From NCBI GenBank assembly GCA_000470535.1, contig CBRG010000110.1, positions 1 to 64,000 on the forward strand: a DNA stretch of 64,000 bases, in the 5' to 3' direction. The notes beneath the pieces are model-generated. The model was not told where the DNA came from, did not search any database, and saw only the letters and a program-made list of their open reading frames with translations. Below, piece after piece: positions 35,662 through 42,900 of this stretch (the first letter of the stretch is position 1; each line of letters opens with the position of its first letter). Source of the stretch: Streptomyces sp. AW19M42 (lineage in GTDB: Bacteria; Actinomycetota; Actinomycetes; Streptomycetales; Streptomycetaceae). The position numbers and the translations under genes are program-made.

Positions 35662-36344
35662 GGGGCGTCCAGCCCGCCGGTGCACGCCGCGCCCGGCTCG
35701 GGTGTCTGCGGCCCCTGCACGTACGCGGAGAAGAACTGCGCCACCCGGGGGTCGTCGGCGCCGTCCACCGTGAGCTGCTTGCCCCAGGCACTCAGCATGA
35801 TCGGACCGGCCTGGTCCACGTACGGGCTCATCAGCGAGTACGGCGTCTTCCCGACCCGCTCGGCGAGCTCGGCCACGTCCGCGGCCGGGGCCTTGTCCGT
35901 GTACGTCACCCACACCGAACCGTGCTCCAGCGAGTGCACGGCGTTCATGTCGGGGATCGCCTTCTCGTATACCTCCCCGTCGCAGTTCATCCAGACGGGG
36001 TTGTGGTCACCGCCGACCGGGGGCTTCATCGGGTACGTGACGGTCTTGGTGACGTGGTTGCGGGTCAGCTTCTTCGCGTCCCAGGTCTTCTCGCCCTCGA
36101 TGCCGCCGCCGGCCGCGTCCTTCCCGTCCGCCCCGGGCTGCTCCGACGGCTTCGAGCCGGCGGACTTCTGGTCCGCGGAGGCCTCGGAATTGTCGAGCAG
36201 CGTGTAACTGCCGAAGGCGACGAGACCTGCGACGACGACGGCGCTGAGGCTTATGGCCACCACACGGTTGCGGCGGTCCCGCGTGCGGTCGGCGTTGCGC
36301 ATCTGCTCTATGCGCGTCCTGCGGTCGTGGCTCTCGTGGCTCAT
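35658..36344 (-). CDS. DUF3105 family membrane-anchored protein
   Basis: A 228-residue protein. A basic cytoplasmic start (MSHESHDRRTRIEQMRNADR) is followed by one helix (VVAISLSAVVVAGLVAFGSY), a Ser/Gly/Lys linker, and an extracellular DUF3105 domain: YPMKPPVGGDHNPVWMNCDG, AVHSLEHGSVWVTY and SAWGKQL. The conserved HNPVWMNC and HSLEHG motifs resemble a metal site. The ATG at 36344 has AAGGACC 8 nt upstream. It is translationally coupled to the DUF305 gene, a pairing frequent in actinomycetes, so the two probably work together at the cell surface. Confidence 0.88.
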   Translation of the reverse strand: MSHESHDRRTRIEQMRNADRTRDRRNRVVAISLSAVVVAGLVAFGSYTLLDNSEASADQKSAGSKPSEQPGADGKDAAGGGIEGEKTWDAKKLTRNHVTKTVTYPMKPPVGGDHNPVWMNCDGEVYEKAIPDMNAVHSLEHGSVWVTYTDKAPAADVAELAERVGKTPYSLMSPYVDQAGPIMLSAWGKQLTVDGADDPRVAQFFSAYVQGPQTPEPGAACTGGLDAP

Positions 36345-36588
36345 GTCGTGGGTCCTTCTGCGAAGGGGCGATGAGGGTCTGGAACGGGTCGGAAATCCGG
36401 TGTGCGCAGGGCGGTTGCCAGGCTGCCGCATCCCGTGCACACCATGGCCGACGATCGTAGTGGGTGGCCGAGTGCTCCATCTCACGTCGTGTGCGTAATC
36501 TGGGTGAAATCCCGGGTCGCGATACTGGCTGTGTCTCCCCTACCCCGGGCGGTGGTGCACGGACCGTCTGAACTGCAAGGATGTGGCT

Positions 36589-37950
36589 ATGGACAAGCAG
36601 CAGGAATTCGTCCTCAGGACACTTGAGGAGCGGGACATCCGGTTCGTCCGGCTGTGGTTCACCGACGTGCTCGGTTTCCTCAAGTCCGTGGCCGTGGCCC
36701 CTGCCGAGCTGGAGCAGGCGTTCGACGAGGGGATCGGTTTCGACGGCTCGGCCATCGAGGGCTTCGCCCGGGTCTACGAGTCGGACATGATCGCCAAGCC
36801 GGACCCGGGCACGTTCCAGATCCTGCCCTGGCGCGCGGAGGCCCCCGGCACCGCCCGCATGTTCTGCGACATCCTGATGCCGGACGGCTCGCCGTCCTTC
36901 GCGGACCCGCGCTACGTGCTCAAGCGCATCCTGGCCAAGACCTCCGACCTGGGGTTCACCTTCTACACCCACCCGGAGATCGAGTTCTTCCTGCTGAAGG
37001 ACAAGCCGGTGGACGGCAGCCGCCCCACCCCGGCGGACAGCTCCGGCTACTTCGACCACACCCCGCAGAACGTCGGGATGGACTTCCGCCGCCAGGCGAT
37101 CACGATGCTCGAATCGATGGGCATCTCGGTCGAGTTCAGCCACCACGAGGGCGCTCCCGGCCAGCAGGAGATCGACCTGCGGTACGCGGACGCGCTCTCC
37201 ACGGCCGACAACATCATGACGTTCCGTCTGGTCATGAAGCAGGTCGCGCTGGAGCAGGGCGTGCAGGCGACGTTCATGCCGAAGCCGTTCTCGGAGTACC
37301 CCGGGTCCGGCATGCACACCCACCTCTCCCTCTTCGAGGGCGACCGCAACGCGTTCTACGAGTCCGGCGCCGAGTACCAGCTCTCCAAGGTCGGCCGCTC
37401 CTTCATCGCGGGTCTGCTCATGCACGCCGCGGAGATCTCCGCCGTGACCAACCAGTGGGTCAACTCCTACAAGCGCATCTGGGGCGGCTCCTCCCGCGCC
37501 GCGGGCGCCGGCGGCGAGGCTCCCTCGTACATCTGCTGGGGACACAACAACCGCTCCGCGCTGATCCGCGTCCCCATGTACAAGCCCGGCAAGACCGGCT
37601 CGGCCCGCGTGGAGGTCCGCTCCATCGACTCCGGCGCCAACCCGTACCTGACGTACGCGGTCCTGCTGGCCGCCGGACTCAAGGGCATCGAGGAGGGCTA
37701 CGAACTCCCGGCGGGCGCCGACGACGACGTCTGGGCCCTGTCCGACGCCGAGCGACGCGCGATGGGAATCGAGCCGCTCCCGCAGAACCTGGGCGAGGCG
37801 ATCTCGCTGATGGAGAAGAGCGAGCTGGTCGCGGAGACGCTCGGCGAGCACGTCTTCGACTTCTTCCTCCGCAACAAGAAGCAGGAGTGGGAGGAGTACC
37901 GCAGCGAGGTCACGGCCTTCGAGCTGAAGAACCTGCTGCCGGTGCTGTAG
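36589..37950 (+). CDS. glnA2: glutamine synthetase-like enzyme GlnA2 (gamma-glutamylpolyamine synthetase type)
   Basis: A 453-residue type I glutamine-synthetase-fold enzyme. Motifs: GIGFDGSAIEGFARV, HPEIEFFLLK, GQQEIDLRYADAL, PGSGMHTHLSLF, CWGHNNRSALIRVP and EVRSIDSGANPYLTY. The region around the usual adenylylation Tyr reads YELPAGADDDVW, unlike NLYDLPPEE of GlnA. Position near nadE and glnE and length match S. coelicolor GlnA2 (SCO2241), which published work describes as ligating glutamate to polyamines rather than ammonia. That substrate is an inference by orthology. The ATG at 36589 has AAGG 8 nt upstream; a GTG at 36583 is possible. A strong terminator follows. Confidence 0.92.
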   Translation: MDKQQEFVLRTLEERDIRFVRLWFTDVLGFLKSVAVAPAELEQAFDEGIGFDGSAIEGFARVYESDMIAKPDPGTFQILPWRAEAPGTARMFCDILMPDGSPSFADPRYVLKRILAKTSDLGFTFYTHPEIEFFLLKDKPVDGSRPTPADSSGYFDHTPQNVGMDFRRQAITMLESMGISVEFSHHEGAPGQQEIDLRYADALSTADNIMTFRLVMKQVALEQGVQATFMPKPFSEYPGSGMHTHLSLFEGDRNAFYESGAEYQLSKVGRSFIAGLLMHAAEISAVTNQWVNSYKRIWGGSSRAAGAGGEAPSYICWGHNNRSALIRVPMYKPGKTGSARVEVRSIDSGANPYLTYAVLLAAGLKGIEEGYELPAGADDDVWALSDAERRAMGIEPLPQNLGEAISLMEKSELVAETLGEHVFDFFLRNKKQEWEEYRSEVTAFELKNLLPVL

Positions 37951-37990
37951 ACGCAGGCGTGGGCAGGCGGCGCCGGAACGCCGCTACGTG

Positions 37991-38027
37991 ACTTCGGGCC
38001 GACGGCGCGACGCCGTCGGCCCGAAGT
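37991..38027. terminator. strong bidirectional terminator
   Basis: Perfect 17-bp arms (37991-38007 and 38011-38027) with a CGA loop lie between glnA2 and the convergent LysR gene. It is the longest perfect stem in the window. Confidence 0.9.
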
Positions 38028-38092
38028 CGTGCCGGGCGCGGCGGGACGGTGGCCGGGTTACCACTGCCGCCGCACGGCCGCCTTGCCGCCGG

Positions 38093-39019
38093 TCACGCTG
38101 CCCAGGTGGGGCGCCAGACCGGCGCTGTGGCACTCGGCAGGTCTGCGAGGTGGGCGATGACCCCACGGAGTCCTGGATGGGGATTCGTTACGGGGAGGAT
38201 GAGCGACAGCGGGTACGCGAGAGCCGGATTCACCACCGGGATGCGACGCAGGTCGTACTCCGGCGGCCAGGTGTACCGGTCACGCGCCCCGACGAGGGTG
38301 GCCACCTCCGAGGATTCGGCGAGGGTGTCCAGCAGCACCTCGTCTCCGAAGTGCGGCCCGGCCGCGTCGATGCGCAGGTCGAACGCGGTGGCGAGCTGGT
38401 CGTAGAAGTCCGACCACTCGCTCAGCGGCGCGATGCCCGGCACCCAGATCCGGTGCTTGCGCAACTGCGCCGGCGTCAGGCCGCGTGCGGCGGCGAGCGG
38501 ATGTCCCGGGCCGACGAGGAGTTCCAGCGGAGAGTCGAACGCGTGGATCATCCGCACGCCGGGCGGCAGCGCGTCCGGCTCCGTGACGCTACGGAAGGTG
38601 GCGTCGATATCGCCTGCCGCGACGGCGGCGGCCGCCACGCGCGGATCGTTGACCCGGAGGGTCACCACGTCCAGCTCGGTTCCGGGACGCGACCGCCAGT
38701 AGTCGTGCAGGACGACGGCCTGCGCGCTCCGCAGGCCGAGAACGTCGATCCGAGGGGCCCGGGAGCCCGGCCGGACCGCGGCTACGGCGCGATCGACACC
38801 CGCGACGACGCTCTGTGCGTGGGGGAGGAGCGCCTGACCGTCGAGGGTCAGCTCCACCCCTCGGGGGGTGCGGGTGAACAGGCGGACCTCCAGCTCGCGC
38901 TCCAGGGCGGCGATTCGCTTGGAGACGGCCTGTTGCGTCACGCCCAGCTCATCGGCGGCGTGCTGCAGCCGTCCCAGTTCGGCCGCCCGGACGAACGTGC
39001 GCATTGCTTCGGTGTCCAC
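38093..39019 (-). CDS. LysR-family transcriptional regulator
   Basis: A 308-residue regulator. The winged helix-turn-helix is MRTFVRAAELGRLQHAADEL followed by GVTQQAVSKRIAALERELEV and LFTRTPRGVELT. Residues 90-300 are the periplasmic-binding-protein-like effector domain, beginning IDVLGLRSAQAVVLHDYW. The ATG at 39019 opens the conserved N-terminus. The effector is unknown. It is divergent from a small cold-shock-like gene with 102 bp between the starts, containing an inverted repeat that is the likely operator. Confidence 0.92.
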   Translation of the reverse strand: MDTEAMRTFVRAAELGRLQHAADELGVTQQAVSKRIAALERELEVRLFTRTPRGVELTLDGQALLPHAQSVVAGVDRAVAAVRPGSRAPRIDVLGLRSAQAVVLHDYWRSRPGTELDVVTLRVNDPRVAAAAVAAGDIDATFRSVTEPDALPPGVRMIHAFDSPLELLVGPGHPLAAARGLTPAQLRKHRIWVPGIAPLSEWSDFYDQLATAFDLRIDAAGPHFGDEVLLDTLAESSEVATLVGARDRYTWPPEYDLRRIPVVNPALAYPLSLILPVTNPHPGLRGVIAHLADLPSATAPVWRPTWAA

Positions 39020-39037
39020 CGGTCCAGTCTAGGTGTG

Positions 39038-39054
39038 CACAACTGATGGTTGTG
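39038..39054. promoter_or_regulatory. candidate LysR operator
   Basis: CACAACTGATGGTTGTG is a perfect 6-bp inverted repeat with a 5-bp spacer, 19 bp before the LysR start. A third half-site GTTGTG lies at 39069-39074. This spacing (recognition site plus activation half-site) suits LysR autoregulation and control of the divergent gene. Confidence 0.5.
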
Positions 39055-39121
39055 GCTCACGAGGACCAGTTGTGGGAGTCCCGCACGGGCCTGCGCGGGC
39101 GGTCGCCATATGATCCGGCCC

Positions 39122-39346
39122 ATGGTGACTGCGACGGTTCGGGAGTGGCGCGACGAGGAAGGGTGGGGCGTGCTCGATTCCCCCGAGACCCCCGGCGGCT
39201 GCTTCGGCCACTACGCCGAGATACAGGCGCCCGGTTTCCGCACCCTGACGCCCGGACAGCGGGTGGACCTCGACTGGGAAGCGCCCGGCTTCGAACAGGA
39301 CGGCTACAGCTACCGCGCGGTGAGCATCGTGCCGCGATCCGCCTGA
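39122..39346 (+). CDS. small cold-shock-domain-like protein
   Basis: A 74-residue protein with the OB-fold outline of cold-shock proteins. VREWRDEEGWGVLDSPETPG corresponds to strand 1-2 with the RNP1-like GWGVL, CFGHYAEI to RNP2, and FRTLTPGQRVDLDWE to strand 4. The aromatic nucleic-acid-binding residues are partly replaced (no KGFGFI), so RNA binding is uncertain. The ATG at 39122 follows CGGCCC without a strong ribosome binding site. The divergent LysR gene is close enough to share a control region. Confidence 0.75.
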   Translation: MVTATVREWRDEEGWGVLDSPETPGGCFGHYAEIQAPGFRTLTPGQRVDLDWEAPGFEQDGYSYRAVSIVPRSA

Positions 39347-39452
39347 CGTCCACAGCCGTCCCGGAGCCATCGGTGACCACGTGCGGGCTCGGACGCGATC
39401 CGCGGCCGCAGCGCTACTGACTATTCGTCAGTTCTCTGCGATGCTGCGCGCC

Positions 39453-40655
39453 ATGCCGGACGAATCGGGAGCAGCGAGTGGCGCGCCGGATGTGCTGGCA
39501 CCGGCCCGGCTGGGGCCGTTGAGGCTGCGCAACCGGGTGATCAAGGCCGCGACCTTCGAGGGCGCCACCCCCGAGGCGCTGGTCACCGACGCGCTCATCG
39601 ACTACCACGTGCGCCCGGCGGCGGGCGGCGTCGCCATGACCACCGTCGCCTACTGTGCGGTGTCCCCGGAGGGCCGCACCGAGCGCCGCCAGCTGTGGAT
39701 GCGACCCGAGGCGCTGCCGGGACTGCGCAGGCTGACGGAGGCGGTACACGACACCGGGGCCGCGGTCTGCGCCCAGCTGGGCCACGCCGGACCGGTGGCG
39801 GACGGCCGCTCCAACGGACTGCCCGCCCTCGCCCCGATGGCCGGGTTCAACCCGCTCAGCATGCGCCGCAACAGGGCGGCCACCGCCGACGACATCGCCC
39901 GTGTCGTCGAGGCCCACGCCGAGGCGGCCCTGCTCGCGGCCGAGGCCGGTTTCGACGCCGTGGAGATCCACCTCGGCCACAACTACCTGGCCAGCGCCTT
40001 CCTCAGCCCCCGCCTCAACCGCCGCACCGACGCCTTCGGCGGCTCCCTGCGCGCCCGCGCGGCCGTGGCGCTGGGCGTCACCCGGGCGGTGCGCGACGCG
40101 CTGGGCGACCGCCTCGCCATCACCGCCAAGCTGAACATGAAGGACGGCGCGCCCGGCGGCCTCACCCTGGACGACAGCCTCCAGGTCGCACGCTGGCTGG
40201 AGGCGGACGGCTCGGTGGACGCCCTCGAACTGACGGCGGGAAGCTCCCTGCTGAACCCGATGTACCTCTTCCGGGGCGACGCCCCCGTCACCGAGTTCGC
40301 GGCCAACTTCCCGCTCCCGCAACGCCTCGCGATCCGGGCGCTGGGCCGCACCTTCTTCCGCACCTACCCGTACCGGTCGCTGTACCTGCTGGACGCCGCC
40401 CGGCAGTTCCGGGCCGAACTCCGACTGCCGCTGGTCCTGCTCGGCGGGATCACCGACCGCCAGGGCATGGACCGCGCCATGGCGGAGGGCTTCGACTTCG
40501 TCGCCATGGCCCGCGCCCTGCTCCGCGAACCCGACCTGCTGCACCGCATCGAGCGCGACCCCGCCACCCGCTCCGAGTGCATCCACTGCAACCGCTGCAT
40601 GCCCACGATCTACACGGGGACCAACTGCCCCCTGACCGGCGAACGGGGGCGCTGA
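39453..40655 (+). CDS. NADH:flavin oxidoreductase / old yellow enzyme family protein
   Basis: A 400-residue FMN TIM-barrel enzyme. The barrel starts ARLGPLRLRNRVIKAATFEG. FMN- and substrate-site pieces include VCAQLGHAGPVADG, FDAVEIHLGHNYLASAFLSP (active-site His-Asn), LNRRTDAFGGSL, and VLLGGITDRQGMDRAMAEG with FVAMARALLREPDL. The C-terminus has a cysteine cluster, ECIHCNRCMPTIYTGTNC, reminiscent of the iron-sulfur loop of 2,4-dienoyl-CoA-reductase relatives, but the following FAD/NAD(P) domains are absent. Starts at 39441 or 39453 are both possible; neither has a clear ribosome binding site. Substrate unknown. Confidence 0.86.
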   Translation: MPDESGAASGAPDVLAPARLGPLRLRNRVIKAATFEGATPEALVTDALIDYHVRPAAGGVAMTTVAYCAVSPEGRTERRQLWMRPEALPGLRRLTEAVHDTGAAVCAQLGHAGPVADGRSNGLPALAPMAGFNPLSMRRNRAATADDIARVVEAHAEAALLAAEAGFDAVEIHLGHNYLASAFLSPRLNRRTDAFGGSLRARAAVALGVTRAVRDALGDRLAITAKLNMKDGAPGGLTLDDSLQVARWLEADGSVDALELTAGSSLLNPMYLFRGDAPVTEFAANFPLPQRLAIRALGRTFFRTYPYRSLYLLDAARQFRAELRLPLVLLGGITDRQGMDRAMAEGFDFVAMARALLREPDLLHRIERDPATRSECIHCNRCMPTIYTGTNCPLTGERGR

Positions 40656-40784
40656 GCAGCGCCTGAACGGCAGCCGCGCGACAGCGTGGATCCGTAGCCG
40701 GCCGGAGCCCGTGGTTCCGGTGGACTGCACCTGTCCGATCACCGACAATGGGAACAGAGCCGCAGTGCGGTGGACGGGGGAGCC

Positions 40785-41012
40785 ATGGCTGAGATCTTCG
40801 CAGTGCTCGGCGTGCTGTTCGCCGTGATCGTCTTCCTGATCGTGAAGCTGACGCTGCAGGGCCGGCGCCGCCGCACGGACAACTTCGACGGGCAGCAGAT
40901 CGAGCGGCAGCACAGCGCCGAGGCGCGGCACACCCGGGCGGCCAACACGTCGGTGGCCGTACACAACCGCTTCATCGACGGCGGCAACGACTGGCGGCCC
41001 CGGAAGCGCTGA
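40785..41012 (+). CDS. small single-helix membrane protein (75 aa)
   Basis: A 75-residue protein with one N-terminal helix (IFAVLGVLFAVIVFLIVKLTL), then a strongly basic RRRR stop-transfer sequence and a hydrophilic tail (RHTRAANTSVAVHNRFIDGG). It starts at the ATG at 40785 with a purine-rich GGGGGAG just upstream. Codon bias is normal. No family was recognised; it is likely a conserved actinomycete protein of unknown role. Confidence 0.65.
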   Translation: MAEIFAVLGVLFAVIVFLIVKLTLQGRRRRTDNFDGQQIERQHSAEARHTRAANTSVAVHNRFIDGGNDWRPRKR

Positions 41013-41062
41013 CGGCCGGCGGGACGGCTCGCGCCGGGCCCCACTGGGGTAAAGTGACGTTC

Positions 41063-41143
41063 CCCCGTACGGGGATGTACGCAAGATCCCCCGACAGGGG
41101 GACGTACCGCAGGATTCCCCGCACGGGGACGTACCGAGGAGGT
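41063..41143 (+). repeat. three 27-bp tandem repeats, each with a mini-palindrome
   Basis: Units at 41063-41089, 41090-41116 and 41117-41143 share the pattern CCCCGnACGGGG followed by AYGTACSSNAG. Each contains a small GC palindrome (CCCCGTACGGGG, CCCCGACAGGGG, CCCCGCACGGGG). They lie 113 bp before the methyltransferase gene. The 27-bp period keeps a frame (PRTGMYARS / PDRGTYRRI / PRTGTYRGG), but no gene is called there. Confidence 0.85.
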
Positions 41144-41168
41144 GGGACCCATCACCGCTGTATCAGGC

Positions 41169-41228
41169 TGGGTGCTCGCCTCTCGTCAACGCGTGGTCGA
41201 CCGGACATAACCGACCGCGGAGCACCCA
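41169..41228 (+). promoter_or_regulatory. branched-hairpin leader before the methyltransferase gene
   Basis: TGGGTGCTC (41169-41177) pairs with GAGCACCCA (41220-41228), enclosing an inner stem GGTCG (41195-41199) with CGACC (41212-41216). With the tandem repeats just upstream, it suggests a structured 5' leader. No named riboswitch class was recognised. Confidence 0.4.
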
Positions 41229-41256
41229 TCGGCGTTTTCCCGAAAGGCTCCGCTCC

Positions 41257-42048
41257 ATGCCGGTCCCGCTGTCCTCGCTTGCCCGCTCCTCCCTGGTCAC
41301 CGCACTCCGCACCGCCGGCTGCGTATTCGCGGAGGACGAGGCGGAGCTGATCGCCTCCACCGCCGCGGACCCCGCCGCGCTCACCGCCATGGTGGAGCGG
41401 CGCGTCGCCGGTCTTCCGCTGGAACACGTCCTGGGCTGGGCCGAGTTCAGCGGGCTGCGGATCGCCGTGGGCCCCGGGGTGTTCGTCCCCCGCCGCCGCA
41501 CCGAGTTCCTGGTCCGGCAGGCCGTGGCGCTCGCCCCGCGACCCGCCGTGGCGGTCGACCTCTGCTGCGGTACGGGCGCGCTCGGCGCCGCGCTCGCCGC
41601 GGCGCTGGAGGGGATCGAACTCCACGCCTGCGATGTCGAACCCGCCGCCGTGCGCTGCGCCCGGCGCAACCTCGGTGAGCTGGGCCGGGTCTACGAGGGC
41701 GACCTCTTCGCGCCGCTGCCCGACACGCTGCGCGGGCGCGTGGACGTCCTGCTCGCCAACGTGCCGTACGTACCGACCGAGGACGTCGCACTGCTCCCCG
41801 CGGAGGCGCGCGTGCACGAGCCGCTGGTGGCGCTCGACGGCGGTGGCGACGGTCTCGACGTCATGCGTCGGGTGGCCGCAGAGGCGCCGCAATGGCTGGC
41901 GCCGGGGGGCAGCCTGCTGGTCGAGACGAGCGAGCGGCAGGCCGCCCTCGCCGAGGAGACCGTCGGCGGCAGCGGGCTGATCCCACGCGTCGTCACCTGC
42001 GACGAGCTCTACGCCACCGTGGTGATCGGGACCATGCCCGCCCCCTGA
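41257..42048 (+). CDS. HemK/PrmC-like N5-glutamine methyltransferase
   Basis: A 263-residue SAM-dependent methyltransferase. The N-terminal helical part (ERRVAGLPLEHVLGWAEFSG, GVFVPRRRTEFLVRQAV) is the PrmC-type peptide-binding region. Motif I is AVDLCCGTGALGAALA, the acidic SAM ligand is in ELHACDVEP, and the NPPY motif appears as LLANVPYVPTED. The Asn-Val-Pro-Tyr variant differs from the usual NPPY of PrmC, so this is a second paralogue rather than the housekeeping release-factor methyltransferase. AAAGG at 41243-41247 stands before the ATG. The target is unknown. Confidence 0.87.
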   Translation: MPVPLSSLARSSLVTALRTAGCVFAEDEAELIASTAADPAALTAMVERRVAGLPLEHVLGWAEFSGLRIAVGPGVFVPRRRTEFLVRQAVALAPRPAVAVDLCCGTGALGAALAAALEGIELHACDVEPAAVRCARRNLGELGRVYEGDLFAPLPDTLRGRVDVLLANVPYVPTEDVALLPAEARVHEPLVALDGGGDGLDVMRRVAAEAPQWLAPGGSLLVETSERQAALAEETVGGSGLIPRVVTCDELYATVVIGTMPAP

Positions 42049-42082
42049 GGAGGGAGCGGGCACGGCCGCCCGGCCCGGTCGC

Positions 42083-42598
42083 TCAGGCGAAGTGCCACCG
42101 GGTCTGGGTGAACCGGTCGCCCTTGCCGAAGCCGAAGACCTTGCGCGGGGACACCGCGAAGACCTCCGCCCGGTTGCCCTGAGCGCCCACGAACACGCCG
42201 TCCGCGACGTCGAAGTGCCAGAACTCCCCGTACTTCGCCTCCCACGCCCGGGCGAGAACCGTCAGCAGGGCCGCGTCCGTCACCCGCTCCGCCCGGCCCT
42301 CCACCACCACGTCGAAGCCCTCCGCCCAGGTATTGGTGCCGGTCGTGAGGACCACCTCGGCGTTGGCCGCCAGATTCCGGGCCTTGCGTTCCTCTGCGCC
42401 GGTGGAGAAGTGCAGCGCCCCCTGCCACCAGACCCCGATCAGCGGGGTGACGTGCGGGCGGCCGTCGGGCCGGACCGTCGTCAGCCAGTACAGCTCGGCG
42501 CCGGACAGCAGTTCCCGCCCGTCGGCCCAGTGGTCGGGCTCCGCGCCGGGGCTGCTGTAGCGGGGGTCCAGCTCGGTGCGCGGTTCGGCTGCGGACAT
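42083..42598 (-). CDS. pyridoxamine 5'-phosphate oxidase-like flavin/F420-binding protein
   Basis: A 171-residue split-barrel protein. YWLTTVRPDGRPHVTPLIGV with WWQGALHFSTGAEERKARNL and VVLTTGTNTW is the FMN- or F420-binding core of the PPOX fold. The C-terminal PRKVFGFGKGDRFTQTRWHF is typical of actinobacterial members. GGAGG stands 7 nt before the ATG at 42598. The family includes F420-dependent reductases and heme-binding proteins, and npdG in this window shows that F420 is used, but the cofactor here is not certain. Confidence 0.88.
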   Translation of the reverse strand: MSAAEPRTELDPRYSSPGAEPDHWADGRELLSGAELYWLTTVRPDGRPHVTPLIGVWWQGALHFSTGAEERKARNLAANAEVVLTTGTNTWAEGFDVVVEGRAERVTDAALLTVLARAWEAKYGEFWHFDVADGVFVGAQGNRAEVFAVSPRKVFGFGKGDRFTQTRWHFA

Positions 42599-42900
42599 GA
42601 TCGGGCCTCCAGAAGGGTGCTGAACGAGATGTACCGGTGAAGTACAGACTGTGCGACCGCCCCGCATTCATCGGTGCGGGACCACGGCCTGTCCGGCGGA
42701 TCATGGCCGGGGTCACGGTGTCTGGCACGGCACCTCGCCGCGTTGCTGAAACGTCCGAATCGCTCCGCGATGAGGATATTTCGGCGCCTTGTGATGCACC
42801 GCACCGGACACCGCGCCCTTTCCAGCCCTGATCCGCCGGACAGGCCCTAGGCTCGTAAAGGCTGGAACGTGATCGGGCGGCGAGCAGGAGAGAGCACGGA
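42599..42900. other. 302-bp divergent region between the PPOX gene and glnE
   Basis: Holds the promoters of both divergent genes. TGTAC and GTACA at 42630-42645 form an inverted pair near the PPOX side. GGAGAGAG at 42887-42894 is the glnE ribosome binding site. No clear -35/-10 pair was identified. Confidence 0.4.

Noticed and set aside
41054-41350. 98-codon plus-strand frame through the 27-bp repeats
   Set aside because: The peptide repeat follows only from the 27-bp period, the frame runs into the methyltransferase gene, and no family is recognised.
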